Source: RPQJ01 sp963746325 | Lineage (GTDB): Bacteria; Pseudomonadota; Gammaproteobacteria; Steroidobacterales; Steroidobacteraceae | NCBI GenBank assembly: GCA_963746325.1 | Contig: CAVVBC010000024.1 | Coordinates: forward strand, 124,001 to 188,000 | DNA length: 64,000 nucleotides | Direction: 5' to 3' | In this document: one piece after another, positions 44,341-53,219 of the stretch | Layout: every line of letters begins with the position of its first letter | How positions within the stretch are numbered: position 1 is the stretch's first letter | Notes under the pieces: model-generated | Databases searched by the model: none | Told to the model about the DNA's origin: nothing | What the model saw: the letters and a program-made list of their open reading frames with translations, nothing else | Program-made: the position numbers and the translations under genes

Positions 44341-46095
44341 ATGAGTGAAACCAGCGGCGGTGAAGTGCTTGCGCGGATGCTGCAGGCGGAAGGTGTCGAG
44401 AAAGTCTTCGGCATCATCGACGGGACGTATTTCGGCTTCTACTCGAGCCTGCATAAGCTGGGCATCGAGATCGTCACGCCGCGCCACGAGACCTGCGCGG
44501 CCCACATGGCGGGCGCCTACGCCCGGCTCACTGGCAAGCTGGGCGTCTGCATGGCGAGCAACGGTCCCGGCGTCGCCAACCTGTTGCCCGGCCTCGTCGT
44601 CGAGAATGCCGAAGGCAACCGCGTGCTGGCCATCACCAGCTGCCGCCGGCCGCAGATCGTGTATCCCGACCGCGGTGGCACCTACCAGGCGTTCGACCAG
44701 GTGGGCGCGATCCAGAAGTTCTCGAAGTGGAGCCACGCGGTTGTCTCATTCGACCGCGTCGCCGAACTGGCGCGCACCGCGTTGCGTCACTGCTGGGAAG
44801 GCCGCCCCGGCGTCGTGCATCTCGACGTGCCGGAGACGGTCATCAACGGCAAGGTAAAGACCGAAGTCGCCATCTGGAAGCCTGCGCAATTCCGCCGCAC
44901 CCACGCCATCACGCCCGCCCCGGACCAGGTCGCGCAGGCCGCCGACCTGCTGGCTGCTGCGCAACTGCCCATCATCCATGCGGGCAGCGGCGTCATACAC
45001 GCGGCTGCCTACGACGAGTTGCGGCGGGTGGCCACAGCGCTGCATGCGCCAGTGACGACGAGCTGGGCCGGCCGCGGCGTACTGCCCGAGACGCACGAAC
45101 TGGCGATGCCGATGGCCCTGATCAAGCTCAACAACGAGGTACGCAACGACGCCGACATGGTGTTGTGCCTCGGCTCGCGGCTCGGCGAGACCGACTGGTG
45201 GGGGAAGGCACCCAACTGGCGCCACCCTTCCGAGCAGCAGATGATCCAGGTGGACATCGACGGCCACATCCTCGGCGCCAACAAGCCCGTGACTCTCGCC
45301 GTGCTGGCCGACGTGAAACTGTTCCTGGCCGCACTGGCGGTGGAACTGGAGAGTCGCCAGGCCCGCATGAACCTCGACGCCCGTCGCCGGCAGGTCGCGA
45401 AGTATCGCGCGACGATCCGCAGCGAACGCGCGAAGCTCGACGAGAAGTTGAGCGACATGGCCGTGCCGATGAACCCGGCGCACGTCGCGCACGTGTGCCA
45501 GCAAGTGTTTCCTGAAGGCACGACGCTGGTGGCCGACGGCGGCAACACGGCGGTGTGGGCCATGTTCTTCCACGAGATGCGCGTGCCGAACACGCTGCTC
45601 TCGACCTTCAAGTTCGGCATGCTCGGCGCCGGCGTGGCGCAGGCGCTGGGCGCCGCCGTGGCACGGCCCGGCACGCCGGTGTGCTGCATCATCGGCGACG
45701 GCGCCATGGGCTTCCACCCGCAGGAAGTCGAGACGGCGGTGCGCAATGGCCTGCAGGTCGTGTTCCTCGTGCTCTGCGACAAGCAGTGGGGCATGGTTAA
45801 GATGAACCAGCAGTTCGCGCTCAAGCCGCTGAAGACGCTCATCAGGAAATCGCTGGGACCCGACGAGACGATCAAGGCCGACCTGGGCGAGATCCGCTTC
45901 GACAAGCTCGCGGAAGCGATGGGCGCGCATGGCGAGCGCGTGGCCGATCCGCGTGAGTTGCGCCCGGCGCTCGAGCGCGCACTGGCCACGGGCGGCCCTG
46001 CCGTAATCCACGTCGACGTCGACCCGGTCAAGCACATGTGGGCTCCCGGTCTCATGCATTTCAAGGACATGCATCTCGAGCCCAAGGGCAAATGA
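44341..46095 (+). CDS. Thiamine-diphosphate-dependent enzyme (acetolactate synthase/decarboxylase superfamily)
   Basis: A 584-residue protein with the three TPP-enzyme domains. The cofactor-activating Glu is Glu50 in PRHETCAAHMAGAYARLTG. The central domain follows (~195-330), and the TPP/Mg2+ motif begins IIGDGAMGFHPQEVETA (~455). The end of this motif is unusual: where family members have Asn-Asn (metal ligand), this protein has Cys-Asp in LVLCDKQWGMV. Candidates include acetolactate synthase-like, benzoylformate decarboxylase-like or C-C lyase activities; none is proven. It leads a run of five overlapping genes, followed at once by a BASS-type transporter. Confidence 0.88.
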   Translation: MSETSGGEVLARMLQAEGVEKVFGIIDGTYFGFYSSLHKLGIEIVTPRHETCAAHMAGAYARLTGKLGVCMASNGPGVANLLPGLVVENAEGNRVLAITSCRRPQIVYPDRGGTYQAFDQVGAIQKFSKWSHAVVSFDRVAELARTALRHCWEGRPGVVHLDVPETVINGKVKTEVAIWKPAQFRRTHAITPAPDQVAQAADLLAAAQLPIIHAGSGVIHAAAYDELRRVATALHAPVTTSWAGRGVLPETHELAMPMALIKLNNEVRNDADMVLCLGSRLGETDWWGKAPNWRHPSEQQMIQVDIDGHILGANKPVTLAVLADVKLFLAALAVELESRQARMNLDARRRQVAKYRATIRSERAKLDEKLSDMAVPMNPAHVAHVCQQVFPEGTTLVADGGNTAVWAMFFHEMRVPNTLLSTFKFGMLGAGVAQALGAAVARPGTPVCCIIGDGAMGFHPQEVETAVRNGLQVVFLVLCDKQWGMVKMNQQFALKPLKTLIRKSLGPDETIKADLGEIRFDKLAEAMGAHGERVADPRELRPALERALATGGPAVIHVDVDPVKHMWAPGLMHFKDMHLEPKGK

Positions 46096-47015
46096 ACGAA
46101 CTCGATGCGGTCCGGCTGAACTTCAGCCCGGAATCGCTGATCGCGCTCGACGTCATTCTCGCGTTCGTGCTGTTCGGCGTGGCGCTGGACATGCGCGTTG
46201 CCGACTTCAAGGGCATCCTGACGTCGCCACGCGGCACCGTGATCGGTCTGCTGGCGCATTCGGTGCTGCTGCCCGCCGTGGCCTTCGCGCTCACCATGAT
46301 CCTGCAGCCGACGCCGAGCATCGCGCTCGGCATGATCCTGGTCGCCTCCTGCCCCAGCGGCAACATCTCGACCTTCCTGGTCAATTTCGGCCGGGGCAAC
46401 ACCGCGCTGTCGGTCACGATCGCTGCATTCTCGATGCTGAGCTCGATCGTATTCACGCCGTTCAACCTCTCGTTCTGGGGCGAGCTGAACCCCCACACGC
46501 GACCGATCCTGCACGCGGTGACGCTGAGTCCCTGGGAGGTTTTCGGCACGATCGTGGTGCTGCTGGCGATCCCGACGACCCTCGGCATGCTGACCGCACA
46601 TCATTGGCCCACGCTGGCCCGCCGCATCCGCGGCTCGTTTCGCGTCCTCTCGCTGGCGTTCTTCGTGCTGTTCGTGCTGGGCGCGCTGGTCGCGAACTGG
46701 GATTTCTTCATGAAGTACGTCGAGCGCGTGGTGCTGTTCGTGTTCCTGCTGAATGCGTTCGCGCTGCTCACCGGCTACTTCACGGCCAAGGCGGCGCTGC
46801 TGCCCGAAGCGGACCGGCGCGCCGTGGCGCTCGAGGTCGGCATCCAGAACTCCGGTTTCGGGCTGGTGCTGGTCTTCAACTTCTTCGACGGTCTCGGCGG
46901 CATGGCGATCGTCGCGGCCTGGTGGGGCATCTGGCACATCCTGGTGGGCACCACGCTGGCCGCGTACTGGCGCAGGCATCCGCCGCCGGAACTCGCTGCT
47001 CGGGCAGCCACGTGA
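46092..47015 (+). CDS. Bile acid:sodium symporter (BASS) family transporter
   Basis: A 307-residue inner-membrane protein with about nine helices. The family signature LVASCPSGNISTFLVNFGRG (~residues 91-110) forms the first discontinuous helix, and LEVGIQNSGFGLVLVFNF (~250) the second. Bacterial BASS proteins import bile acids, pyruvate, pantoate or other organic anions with Na+. It overlaps the TPP enzyme gene by 4 bases (ATGA), so it probably moves that enzyme's substrate or product, such as a 2-oxo acid. That link is inference. Confidence 0.9.
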   Translation: MNELDAVRLNFSPESLIALDVILAFVLFGVALDMRVADFKGILTSPRGTVIGLLAHSVLLPAVAFALTMILQPTPSIALGMILVASCPSGNISTFLVNFGRGNTALSVTIAAFSMLSSIVFTPFNLSFWGELNPHTRPILHAVTLSPWEVFGTIVVLLAIPTTLGMLTAHHWPTLARRIRGSFRVLSLAFFVLFVLGALVANWDFFMKYVERVVLFVFLLNAFALLTGYFTAKAALLPEADRRAVALEVGIQNSGFGLVLVFNFFDGLGGMAIVAAWWGIWHILVGTTLAAYWRRHPPPELAARAAT

Positions 47016-47022
47016 GCGCGCC

Positions 47023-48003
47023 ATGAGCGGTCGCCGCATTTTCGTCACCGGGGGTGCAGGCTACCTCGGCAGCACGTTGCTGCAGGCGCTTGCGCCACGA
47101 CTGCAGGCAGGCGAACTCGACTGCATCGTGGCGAGCGACGTGCGCCTGCTGCCGTCGTCGGCGCGATTGCCGCAGGTCGAATACCTGCAGCACGACGTGC
47201 GCGCGTCCGGCCTGGAGCAGGCGCTCACTGCGCATCGAATCGACGCGGTCGTGCACCTCGCCGCTATCGTCACGCCCGGCGCGAAATCCAATCGGGCCCT
47301 GGAGTACGAGGTCGATGTCACCGGAACTCGCAATGTACTCGAGGCCTGCGTGGCGAGCGGCGTGCGCCAGGTCATCGTCACCTCGAGCGGCGCTGCGTAT
47401 GGCTATCACGCAGACAACCCCGAGTGGCTGCAGGAAACCGACCCCATCCGCGGCAACGAGTCCTTTGCCTACGCGTACCACAAGCGGCTGGTCGAGGAAA
47501 TGCTCGCCGAATACCGCGAGCGGCACCCCGCGCTGCGCCAGGTGGTGCTGCGCGTCGGCACCATCCTCGGCGAGACGACCCGTAACCAGATCACCGCATT
47601 GTTCGACCGCCCGCGACTCATCGCGATCCGCGGGTCGCGCAGTCCATTCGTATTCATCTGGGACCAGGACGTTGTCGGCGTGATCGCGCACGCGATCGCG
47701 ATCGATGCCGCAGGCATCTTCAACGTGGCCGGTGACGGCGCGCTCAGCATCCAGGAGATCGCGCAGCGGCTCGGCAAGCGCTGCGTGACGCTGCCGGCGC
47801 CCCTCCTGCGTGGTGCACTTGCCGTGCTGCACCGATTGGGCTGGGTGCAGTACGGCCCGGAGCAGGTGGATTTCCTGCGGTATCGCCCGGTGCTGGACAA
47901 CCATCGCCTCAAGACCGAATTGGGTTACGTGCCGCGCAAGACGTCCGCCGAGGTTTTTGATTTCTACTGCCGCGCGCACGGCCTCGGCCCGGGCGCACGA
48001 TGA
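47023..48003 (+). CDS. NAD-dependent epimerase/dehydratase (extended SDR)
   Basis: A 326-residue protein with the Rossmann start IFVTGGAGYLGSTLLQAL, the VVHLAAIVTPG strand and the active-site set SSGAAYGY (Ser) and YAYHKRLVEEML (Tyr-x3-Lys). Extended SDRs of this type act on nucleotide sugars or steroid-like ring alcohols. The genomic partners (TPP enzyme, BASS carrier, classical SDR) do not look like a sugar cluster, so sterol-type or aliphatic substrates are possible. Start ATG 47023 follows the BASS gene by 7 bases. It overlaps the next SDR gene by 4 bases. Confidence 0.88.
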   Translation: MSGRRIFVTGGAGYLGSTLLQALAPRLQAGELDCIVASDVRLLPSSARLPQVEYLQHDVRASGLEQALTAHRIDAVVHLAAIVTPGAKSNRALEYEVDVTGTRNVLEACVASGVRQVIVTSSGAAYGYHADNPEWLQETDPIRGNESFAYAYHKRLVEEMLAEYRERHPALRQVVLRVGTILGETTRNQITALFDRPRLIAIRGSRSPFVFIWDQDVVGVIAHAIAIDAAGIFNVAGDGALSIQEIAQRLGKRCVTLPAPLLRGALAVLHRLGWVQYGPEQVDFLRYRPVLDNHRLKTELGYVPRKTSAEVFDFYCRAHGLGPGAR

Positions 48004-48818
48004 CTGGCCGGCGACGCTCCTTTGCCGGGGCCACGGTCGTCATCAGCGGGGCGGGCGGCGGCCTCGGCCGCGCGCTGGCACGGCGCTTCGCGCAGGCAGG
48101 CGCCCGCATCGTGGGCCTGGATCGCGATGCCGCCGCGATCCAGTCGCTGGCCGCCGAATTGACGCAGACGGGTGCGGACGTCCTTGCGCTGCCCTGCGAT
48201 GTCACCGACCAGGACGCATGCCGCGCCGCGATCGATGCGGCGTTCGAGCGATTCGGCCGCATCGACGTAGTCGTCAACAACGCCGGCCTGTCGCACCGCA
48301 GTCCGTTCGCCGACACCGATCCGGCGGTGTTGCGACGCGTGATGGACGTGAACCTGTTCGGCGCCATCCACCTGACCCACCCCGCGCTGCCTGCGTTGCG
48401 CCGCTCGCGCGGGCTGATCGTTGCGATTTCGAGCGTGGCAGGCTTCACTCCCCTGATTGCCCGCACCGGCTATGCGGCCAGCAAGCACGCGCTGCACGGC
48501 TTGTTCGAGAGCCTGCGCACCGAGGTCGCCGCGGACGGGGTCGACGTGCTGCTGGCGTGCCCTTCATTCATTGCGACGCGCATCGATCGCAATGCGCTTG
48601 GTGCGCTGGGTGGTGCCGCATCGCATCCGCAAGTGGTCGTGGGCCAGCCGCTGCAACCGGATGACGTGGCCGCGCGCATATTCAGGGCGTGCGAACGCAG
48701 TGAGCGACTGGTGCTGATCGGGCGCACTGCGCGCGCCGCGTGGTGGCTGAGCCGCTGCGCACCCGCGCTGTACGAGCGGATCATGGCGCGACGGCTGCGT
48801 GACGAGATGATGCCGTGA
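48000..48818 (+). CDS. Short-chain dehydrogenase/reductase
   Basis: A 272-residue classical SDR. It has the cofactor motif ISGAGGGLGRALARR, the NNAGLSHRS motif, the Ser in AISSVAGF and Tyr-x3-Lys in YAASKHALHGLFESL. An Asp after the second strand (GLDRDAAAIQ) points to NAD(H) preference. The C-terminal half includes a membrane-like stretch similar to SDRs acting on lipids or steroids. It overlaps the epimerase upstream and the ExoD gene downstream. The substrate is unknown. Confidence 0.92.
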   Translation: MTGRRRSFAGATVVISGAGGGLGRALARRFAQAGARIVGLDRDAAAIQSLAAELTQTGADVLALPCDVTDQDACRAAIDAAFERFGRIDVVVNNAGLSHRSPFADTDPAVLRRVMDVNLFGAIHLTHPALPALRRSRGLIVAISSVAGFTPLIARTGYAASKHALHGLFESLRTEVAADGVDVLLACPSFIATRIDRNALGALGGAASHPQVVVGQPLQPDDVAARIFRACERSERLVLIGRTARAAWWLSRCAPALYERIMARRLRDEMMP

Positions 48819-49462
48819 GCGTGGCCGAACCGGCGGTAACCGCCGGCGCGGAACCCAGGCGTTTATCGACGATCCTGGCCGACATCGCCAACGACCCTGC
48901 GCGCGAAACAATCACGATCGCGGACATTCGCGACGCCATGGGCGACCGGGCTTTCGGCGCCCTGATGTTCGTCTTCGCCGCGCCCAACACGCTGCCGGTC
49001 AACGCCCCGGGCGTTTCGGTCGTGCTCGGCATTCCACTGCTGTTCCTGTCACTGCAACTGGTGGCCGGCCTCGCCGTGCCGTGGCTGCCCCGTGCCCTCG
49101 TGCAGCGCGCCGTCTCGCGCCCACGGTTCGCGCGCGTAATGCAGTACGTCGTGCCGTGGGTGCGTCGCGCCGAGAAGTTCTCGCGACCGCGGTGGCCGCT
49201 GTTCGCGGCCGGCCTGGCGGAACGGCTGATCGGCCTGTGGTGCGCCTTCCTGAGCGTCGTGCTGATCCTGCCGGTGCCTTTCGGCAACATGGGGCCCGGC
49301 ATCGCGATCTGCATACTTGCGTTCGCACTGCTCGAACGCGACGGCAAGGCGACAGTCACCGGCTTCGGCATCTCGGTCGCCGCCCTGGTCCTCGCGTGGG
49401 GGGTGATCCTGGCGATCGTGAAGGCGGTATCCTTGCTCGTCCGCCACTGGCTGGGCATCTAG
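48815..49462 (+). CDS. ExoD family integral membrane protein
   Basis: A 215-residue inner-membrane protein that starts at GTG overlapping the SDR stop. It carries the ExoD signature FGALMFVFAAPNTLPVNAPG (~residues 47-66), with Pro-Asn and Pro-Val typical of the family. Three or four more helices follow (IPLLFLSLQLVAGLAVPWL, FLSVVLILPVPFGNMGPGIA and the C-terminal pair). ExoD was named from exopolysaccharide and alkali-tolerance phenotypes in rhizobia; its molecular role is unknown. No polysaccharide genes are nearby. Confidence 0.88.
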   Translation: MSVAEPAVTAGAEPRRLSTILADIANDPARETITIADIRDAMGDRAFGALMFVFAAPNTLPVNAPGVSVVLGIPLLFLSLQLVAGLAVPWLPRALVQRAVSRPRFARVMQYVVPWVRRAEKFSRPRWPLFAAGLAERLIGLWCAFLSVVLILPVPFGNMGPGIAICILAFALLERDGKATVTGFGISVAALVLAWGVILAIVKAVSLLVRHWLGI

Positions 49463-49492
49463 CGTCAGCGCGTCAACAGGGGAAAGACAACG

Positions 49493-49969
49493 ATGAAGAT
49501 CCAGGTCAAGCATTCGCTCAAGACGGACGTCGCAGCAGCCTTCAAGCTTTGCACCGAGCAGAAGGCCCAGGAGGCGGTCTACGCCAGGCTCGGCGGCTCC
49601 GATCTCAAGATCAAGCGCGAGGGCCGTGCGCCCAACGTGATCCTGCGCATTTCCCGCAAGATGCCCGCCAACCCGCCGGCTGCCATCAAGCGGCTGGTGC
49701 CCGCCACCAATGACGTGTCCCACGTCGAGAAATGGGCCGCCGCTGGTGACGGGTATGCGGCCGACATCGTGGTCGAGATCAAGGGCGTGCCGGTGAAGAT
49801 CGTCGGCACCAAGGCCCTGCAGCCCGAAAAAGGCGGCAGTTCCGTGCAGTGGACGTTCGACGTCACCAGCGGTATCCCGCTGCTGGGCAGCGTGATCGCG
49901 TCATTCGCCGGGGACGAGCTCAAGCAGAACCTCGAGGACGAGTTCAAGGTCCTGAAAGCTTCGGTCTAG
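49493..49969 (+). CDS. DUF2505 family protein (START/polyketide cyclase-like fold)
   Basis: A 158-residue soluble protein beginning KIQVKHSLKTDVAAAFKLCT, with a central beta-rich stretch (ADIVVEIKGVPVKIVGTKAL, residues ~85-104) and a terminal helix. This matches the DUF2505 family, predicted to adopt the SRPBCC ligand-binding fold. A hydrophobic ligand is likely but unknown. The ATG follows aggggaaag, 30 bases after ExoD. It may belong with the lipid genes downstream (WS/DGAT, acyl-CoA ligase). Confidence 0.85.
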   Translation: MKIQVKHSLKTDVAAAFKLCTEQKAQEAVYARLGGSDLKIKREGRAPNVILRISRKMPANPPAAIKRLVPATNDVSHVEKWAAAGDGYAADIVVEIKGVPVKIVGTKALQPEKGGSSVQWTFDVTSGIPLLGSVIASFAGDELKQNLEDEFKVLKASV

Positions 49970-50064
49970 TCCGTCGCCCGGTCCGCTGCTGCAGCGTTTT
50001 TGCTGCGGCGCATCTAGCCAGAAGCGAAATACAAGCTCGTCCCAGCCGGGCGTAATCTCCCAGC

Positions 50065-51522
50065 ATGGCCAGCATGTCGGCAATGGACCGGGCTTTCTTT
50101 CTGCTCGAAACCGAGCAGCGCCCGATGAACGTGGGTGTGCTCGTGGTGGTTGCCGGACGCAAGACTGCGAGGGGCCTCCCCGCGGATGCACTGGTCCGCC
50201 GCATGCTGCGCTGCCCGGTCGGCGCACCTTTCAACCAGCGGCTCGCCCCGAGCCCTGTGGCCGGTTGGCCCACATTGGTACAGGACGACTCGATCGACCC
50301 GGCCCAGCAGGTGTTCCGCCACCGTCTGCCCGCGGGCAGTGAGTTACAGGCTCTGTTCGACCGGGTCTGCCAGATTCATTCACATCGCCTCGACCGCAGC
50401 CGCCCGCTGTGGGAAATGCATGTGTTCGACGGGCTCGCGAATGACCGGATCGGCCTGTATTTCAAGACCCACCACGGCCTCATCGACGGCATCGGCTTCA
50501 TCCGTGTCGTGCTGAACACCGTGTCCAAGGCAGCGGGAAGCCGCAAGCCGCAGGCGCTCTGGCAGGGCCTGCCCACCCCGCCCAAGGCTCGGACCGCAGA
50601 TGGACCCGTGTCGGCTAAACCTTTCCGGCTGGTACAGGCGGGCTGGCAGGCGAGTCGCACGGCTCGCGATCTCGCGCGTCTCGCGTGGCATCTCGGCCGG
50701 CGCGACCTTGGTCTGGGCCGTGGCATGACGACGCCGTTCGTGGCGACTCCGGACGTGCTCAAGGCTCCACCCTCGCCCAACCGGGTGCTCGGACATTGCT
50801 CCCTGCCGCTCGAGCAGGTACGGACGATTGCGCGCAAGGCCGACGCCAAGGTGAACGACGTGCTGCTGGCGACGCTGGACGTGGCGCTGAACCACTACCT
50901 GGCCGAGCGCGGATTGCAGGTGCAGCGGCCGCTGGTCGCCGACATGCCGGTGGCCTTGCACGACGGCGATGGTGCCGGCAATCGAATCACCATCCTGCAG
51001 GTGCCCCTGGGGCGGCCCGGCGCGACCCCGGCGCAGCGACTCGCCGACATCGTCGCCGAGACGCGGCAGATCAAGGCCGAGGTCCGCTCGATCAGCCCCG
51101 ACGCGCTGTTCATGTACTCGATCGTCGAGCACGCCGTCGCGAGCGCCATCGAGTCGCTGAACCTGGGTGAGCTGCCCATGCTCGCGAACGCAGTGATTTC
51201 CAATCCCGCAGGCCTCGACGGCAAGGTCTACTGCAACGGCTTGCCGGTCGAACTGGCGCTGCCGGTGTCCGTCGTCGCGCACCACCAGGTCCTGAACATC
51301 ACGATCAGCAACTACGCCGACGAGCTGCACGTCACGTTCATCGCCTTGCGCGAGGCCGTTCCCGACGTGCAGCGGCTGGCGGACGCAACCCAGCGCGCCC
51401 TCGTGGAACTCGGGCAATCGCTGCGACCTCCGCGCCGCGCTGGCGTCCGCGCCCGCAAAGGGCGCAAGAACTCCGGGTCGACCCGCCGCGCACCCCTTCC
51501 AAGGCGGCCGTCGTCAGTGTGA
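50065..51522 (+). CDS. Wax ester synthase/diacylglycerol O-acyltransferase (WS/DGAT)
   Basis: A 485-residue acyltransferase that joins acyl-CoA to fatty alcohols or diacylglycerol for storage lipids. The catalytic HHxxxDG motif is HHGLIDG (~residue 136), with the second conserved region VNDVLLATLDVALNHYL (~270). The family N-terminus MDRAFFLLETEQRPMNVGVL is visible a few residues after the annotated start, so Met4 or Met7 could also be the start. The C-terminus is basic (RRAGVRARKGRKNSG). It overlaps or abuts the acyl-CoA ligase gene, which would supply its substrate. Confidence 0.92.
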   Translation: MASMSAMDRAFFLLETEQRPMNVGVLVVVAGRKTARGLPADALVRRMLRCPVGAPFNQRLAPSPVAGWPTLVQDDSIDPAQQVFRHRLPAGSELQALFDRVCQIHSHRLDRSRPLWEMHVFDGLANDRIGLYFKTHHGLIDGIGFIRVVLNTVSKAAGSRKPQALWQGLPTPPKARTADGPVSAKPFRLVQAGWQASRTARDLARLAWHLGRRDLGLGRGMTTPFVATPDVLKAPPSPNRVLGHCSLPLEQVRTIARKADAKVNDVLLATLDVALNHYLAERGLQVQRPLVADMPVALHDGDGAGNRITILQVPLGRPGATPAQRLADIVAETRQIKAEVRSISPDALFMYSIVEHAVASAIESLNLGELPMLANAVISNPAGLDGKVYCNGLPVELALPVSVVAHHQVLNITISNYADELHVTFIALREAVPDVQRLADATQRALVELGQSLRPPRRAGVRARKGRKNSGSTRRAPLPRRPSSV

Positions 51523-51529
51523 TCATGCA

Positions 51530-51548
51530 CCCCGCGCTCGTCGCGGGG
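51530..51548 (+). promoter_or_regulatory. GC hairpin covering the ribosome site of the acyl-CoA ligase
   Basis: A 7-bp perfect stem (ccccgcg / cgcgggg, loop ctcgt) lies just after the WS/DGAT stop. The right arm includes the G-rich ribosome site (51545-51551) that is about 10 bases before the ATG at 51561. Folding would hide the site, and translation of WS/DGAT up to its stop could open it. This is a structural inference. Confidence 0.4.
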
Positions 51549-51560
51549 GGAATGATGACC

Positions 51561-53198
51561 ATGCATGGACTGATGATGGATACGCCGCTCCTGATCACGG
51601 AGATCATGCGGTTTGCCGAACGCAATTTCGCCGCACGCGAAGTCGTCTCGGTCACCTTCGACAATCCGCGGCACCGCACGACCTGGGGTGAAATCTTCCG
51701 CCGGGCGCGCAAGCTGGCCAACGCCCTGCAGGCAGCGGGCGTGCGGCCGGGCGACCGCATCGCGACGCTGGCGTGGAACGACTATCGCCACCTCGAGCTG
51801 TATTACGCGGTTTCGTGCATGGGGGCCGTGCTGCACACGGTCAATCCGCGGCTGTTCCCGGAACAGCTCGAGTTCATCATCAATCACGCCGCAGACAAGC
51901 TGCTGTTCATCGATCCCACGTTGTTGCCAGCGCTCGCGCCACTGCAGGGCAAGATCCCCACGGTGGAACGGACGATCGTGATGACGTCCGCGGCGGCCAT
52001 GCCCCCGGCCGTGACGGGCACCCTGCCCGACTACGAATCGTTCATCGACGGGCACGCGGATACGTTCGACTGGCCCGCGCTCGACGAAAAGACCGCCAGC
52101 GCGCTCTGTTACACCTCAGGGACCACCGGGGACCCGAAAGGCGTCCTGTACAGCCACCGGTCGACCGTACTGCACGCTTACGGCGGCTCGCTGGTGGATT
52201 CGATGGGCGTGTCGTCCGGGGACACGATTCTCGCGGTGGTCCCGATGTTCCACGCGAATGCCTGGGGGTTGCCGTACAACGCACCGATGGTCGGGGCGAA
52301 GCTCGTCTTCCCCGGGCCCAGGATGGGAGATGCGGCGACCATCACGCAGTTGCTCAACGAAGAGCAGGTGACGCTGGCCGCCGCAGTGCCCACGGTGTGG
52401 ATGCTGCTGCTGAATCACCTGGCGCAGACCGGTGGCAAGCTCACGTCGCTGCAGCGGACGGTGATCGGCGGGTCGGCGGTACCAATCCAGATGATCCGCG
52501 ATTTCCGCGACAAGCATGGCGTGACCGTGATCCAGGGCTGGGGCATGACGGAACTGAGTCCGCTCGGCACGGTGAGCACACTGCGCGCGGAACAGCTGGC
52601 GTTGCCGTCCGAGGACCAGGCGCAACTGCGGGCGAAGGCCGGGCACGGCATCTTCGGCGTCGAGATGAAGATCGTCGACGACGAGGGCCAGGAATTGCCT
52701 TGGGACGGCGTGAGCTCCGGCGAGCTGAAGGTGCGCGGGCCCTGGGTGTGCAGCCGTTACTTCCGTCTCGACGTGTCGCCGGCGCACGCGGAGCCGGGCT
52801 GGTTCGCGACGGGCGACGTGGCCGTGATCCATCCGGACGGATTCCTGCAGATCACCGACCGAGCGAAAGACGTGATCAAGTCCGGCGGCGAGTGGATCAG
52901 CTCAGTCGACCTCGAGAACTGCGCCTGCGGTCACGCGGAAGTGCTGATGGCTGCAGCGATCGGCGTGCGGCACCCCAAGTGGGACGAACGGCCCATCCTG
53001 CTGGTGGTGCCGCGGCCGGGCTGCCAGCCGCAGCCGGAGTCGATCCTGGCGCATCTGGCGCAGCACTTTGCCAAGTGGCAGTTGCCAGACGCGGTCGTGT
53101 TCACCGACGCCCTGCCGCTCACCGCGACCGGCAAGATCAACAAGCGTTCATTGCGCGACGCATACGGGCAGACATTGCTCGACGCAGCGCAAAAGTAA
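51561..53198 (+). CDS. Fatty acid--CoA ligase (AMP-binding)
   Basis: A 545-residue acyl-adenylate-forming enzyme. It has the P-loop-like motif YTSGTTGDPKGVLYSHRS (~residue 185), GWGMTELSPLG (~330) and the A8 region GWFATGDVAVIHPDGFLQITDRAKDVIKSGGEW (residues ~410-445), with the terminal catalytic Lys in TATGKINKRSL. I set the start at 51561 because MHGLMMDTPLLI is the usual N-terminus of this subgroup and a GGGGGGA ribosome site is well placed. GTG 51519 (overlapping WS/DGAT) and ATG 51525, 51552 or 51555 are alternatives. It activates medium/long acyl chains, probably for WS/DGAT or beta-oxidation. Confidence 0.92.
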   Translation: MHGLMMDTPLLITEIMRFAERNFAAREVVSVTFDNPRHRTTWGEIFRRARKLANALQAAGVRPGDRIATLAWNDYRHLELYYAVSCMGAVLHTVNPRLFPEQLEFIINHAADKLLFIDPTLLPALAPLQGKIPTVERTIVMTSAAAMPPAVTGTLPDYESFIDGHADTFDWPALDEKTASALCYTSGTTGDPKGVLYSHRSTVLHAYGGSLVDSMGVSSGDTILAVVPMFHANAWGLPYNAPMVGAKLVFPGPRMGDAATITQLLNEEQVTLAAAVPTVWMLLLNHLAQTGGKLTSLQRTVIGGSAVPIQMIRDFRDKHGVTVIQGWGMTELSPLGTVSTLRAEQLALPSEDQAQLRAKAGHGIFGVEMKIVDDEGQELPWDGVSSGELKVRGPWVCSRYFRLDVSPAHAEPGWFATGDVAVIHPDGFLQITDRAKDVIKSGGEWISSVDLENCACGHAEVLMAAAIGVRHPKWDERPILLVVPRPGCQPQPESILAHLAQHFAKWQLPDAVVFTDALPLTATGKINKRSLRDAYGQTLLDAAQK

Positions 53199-53219
53199 TT
53201 CCGGCGCGAGGAGCAACCG

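Noticed and set aside
44170..44736. Minus-strand open frame crossing the TauE/SafE start and the TPP gene start
   Set aside because: It is antisense to the start of the TPP enzyme and overlaps two better-supported genes.
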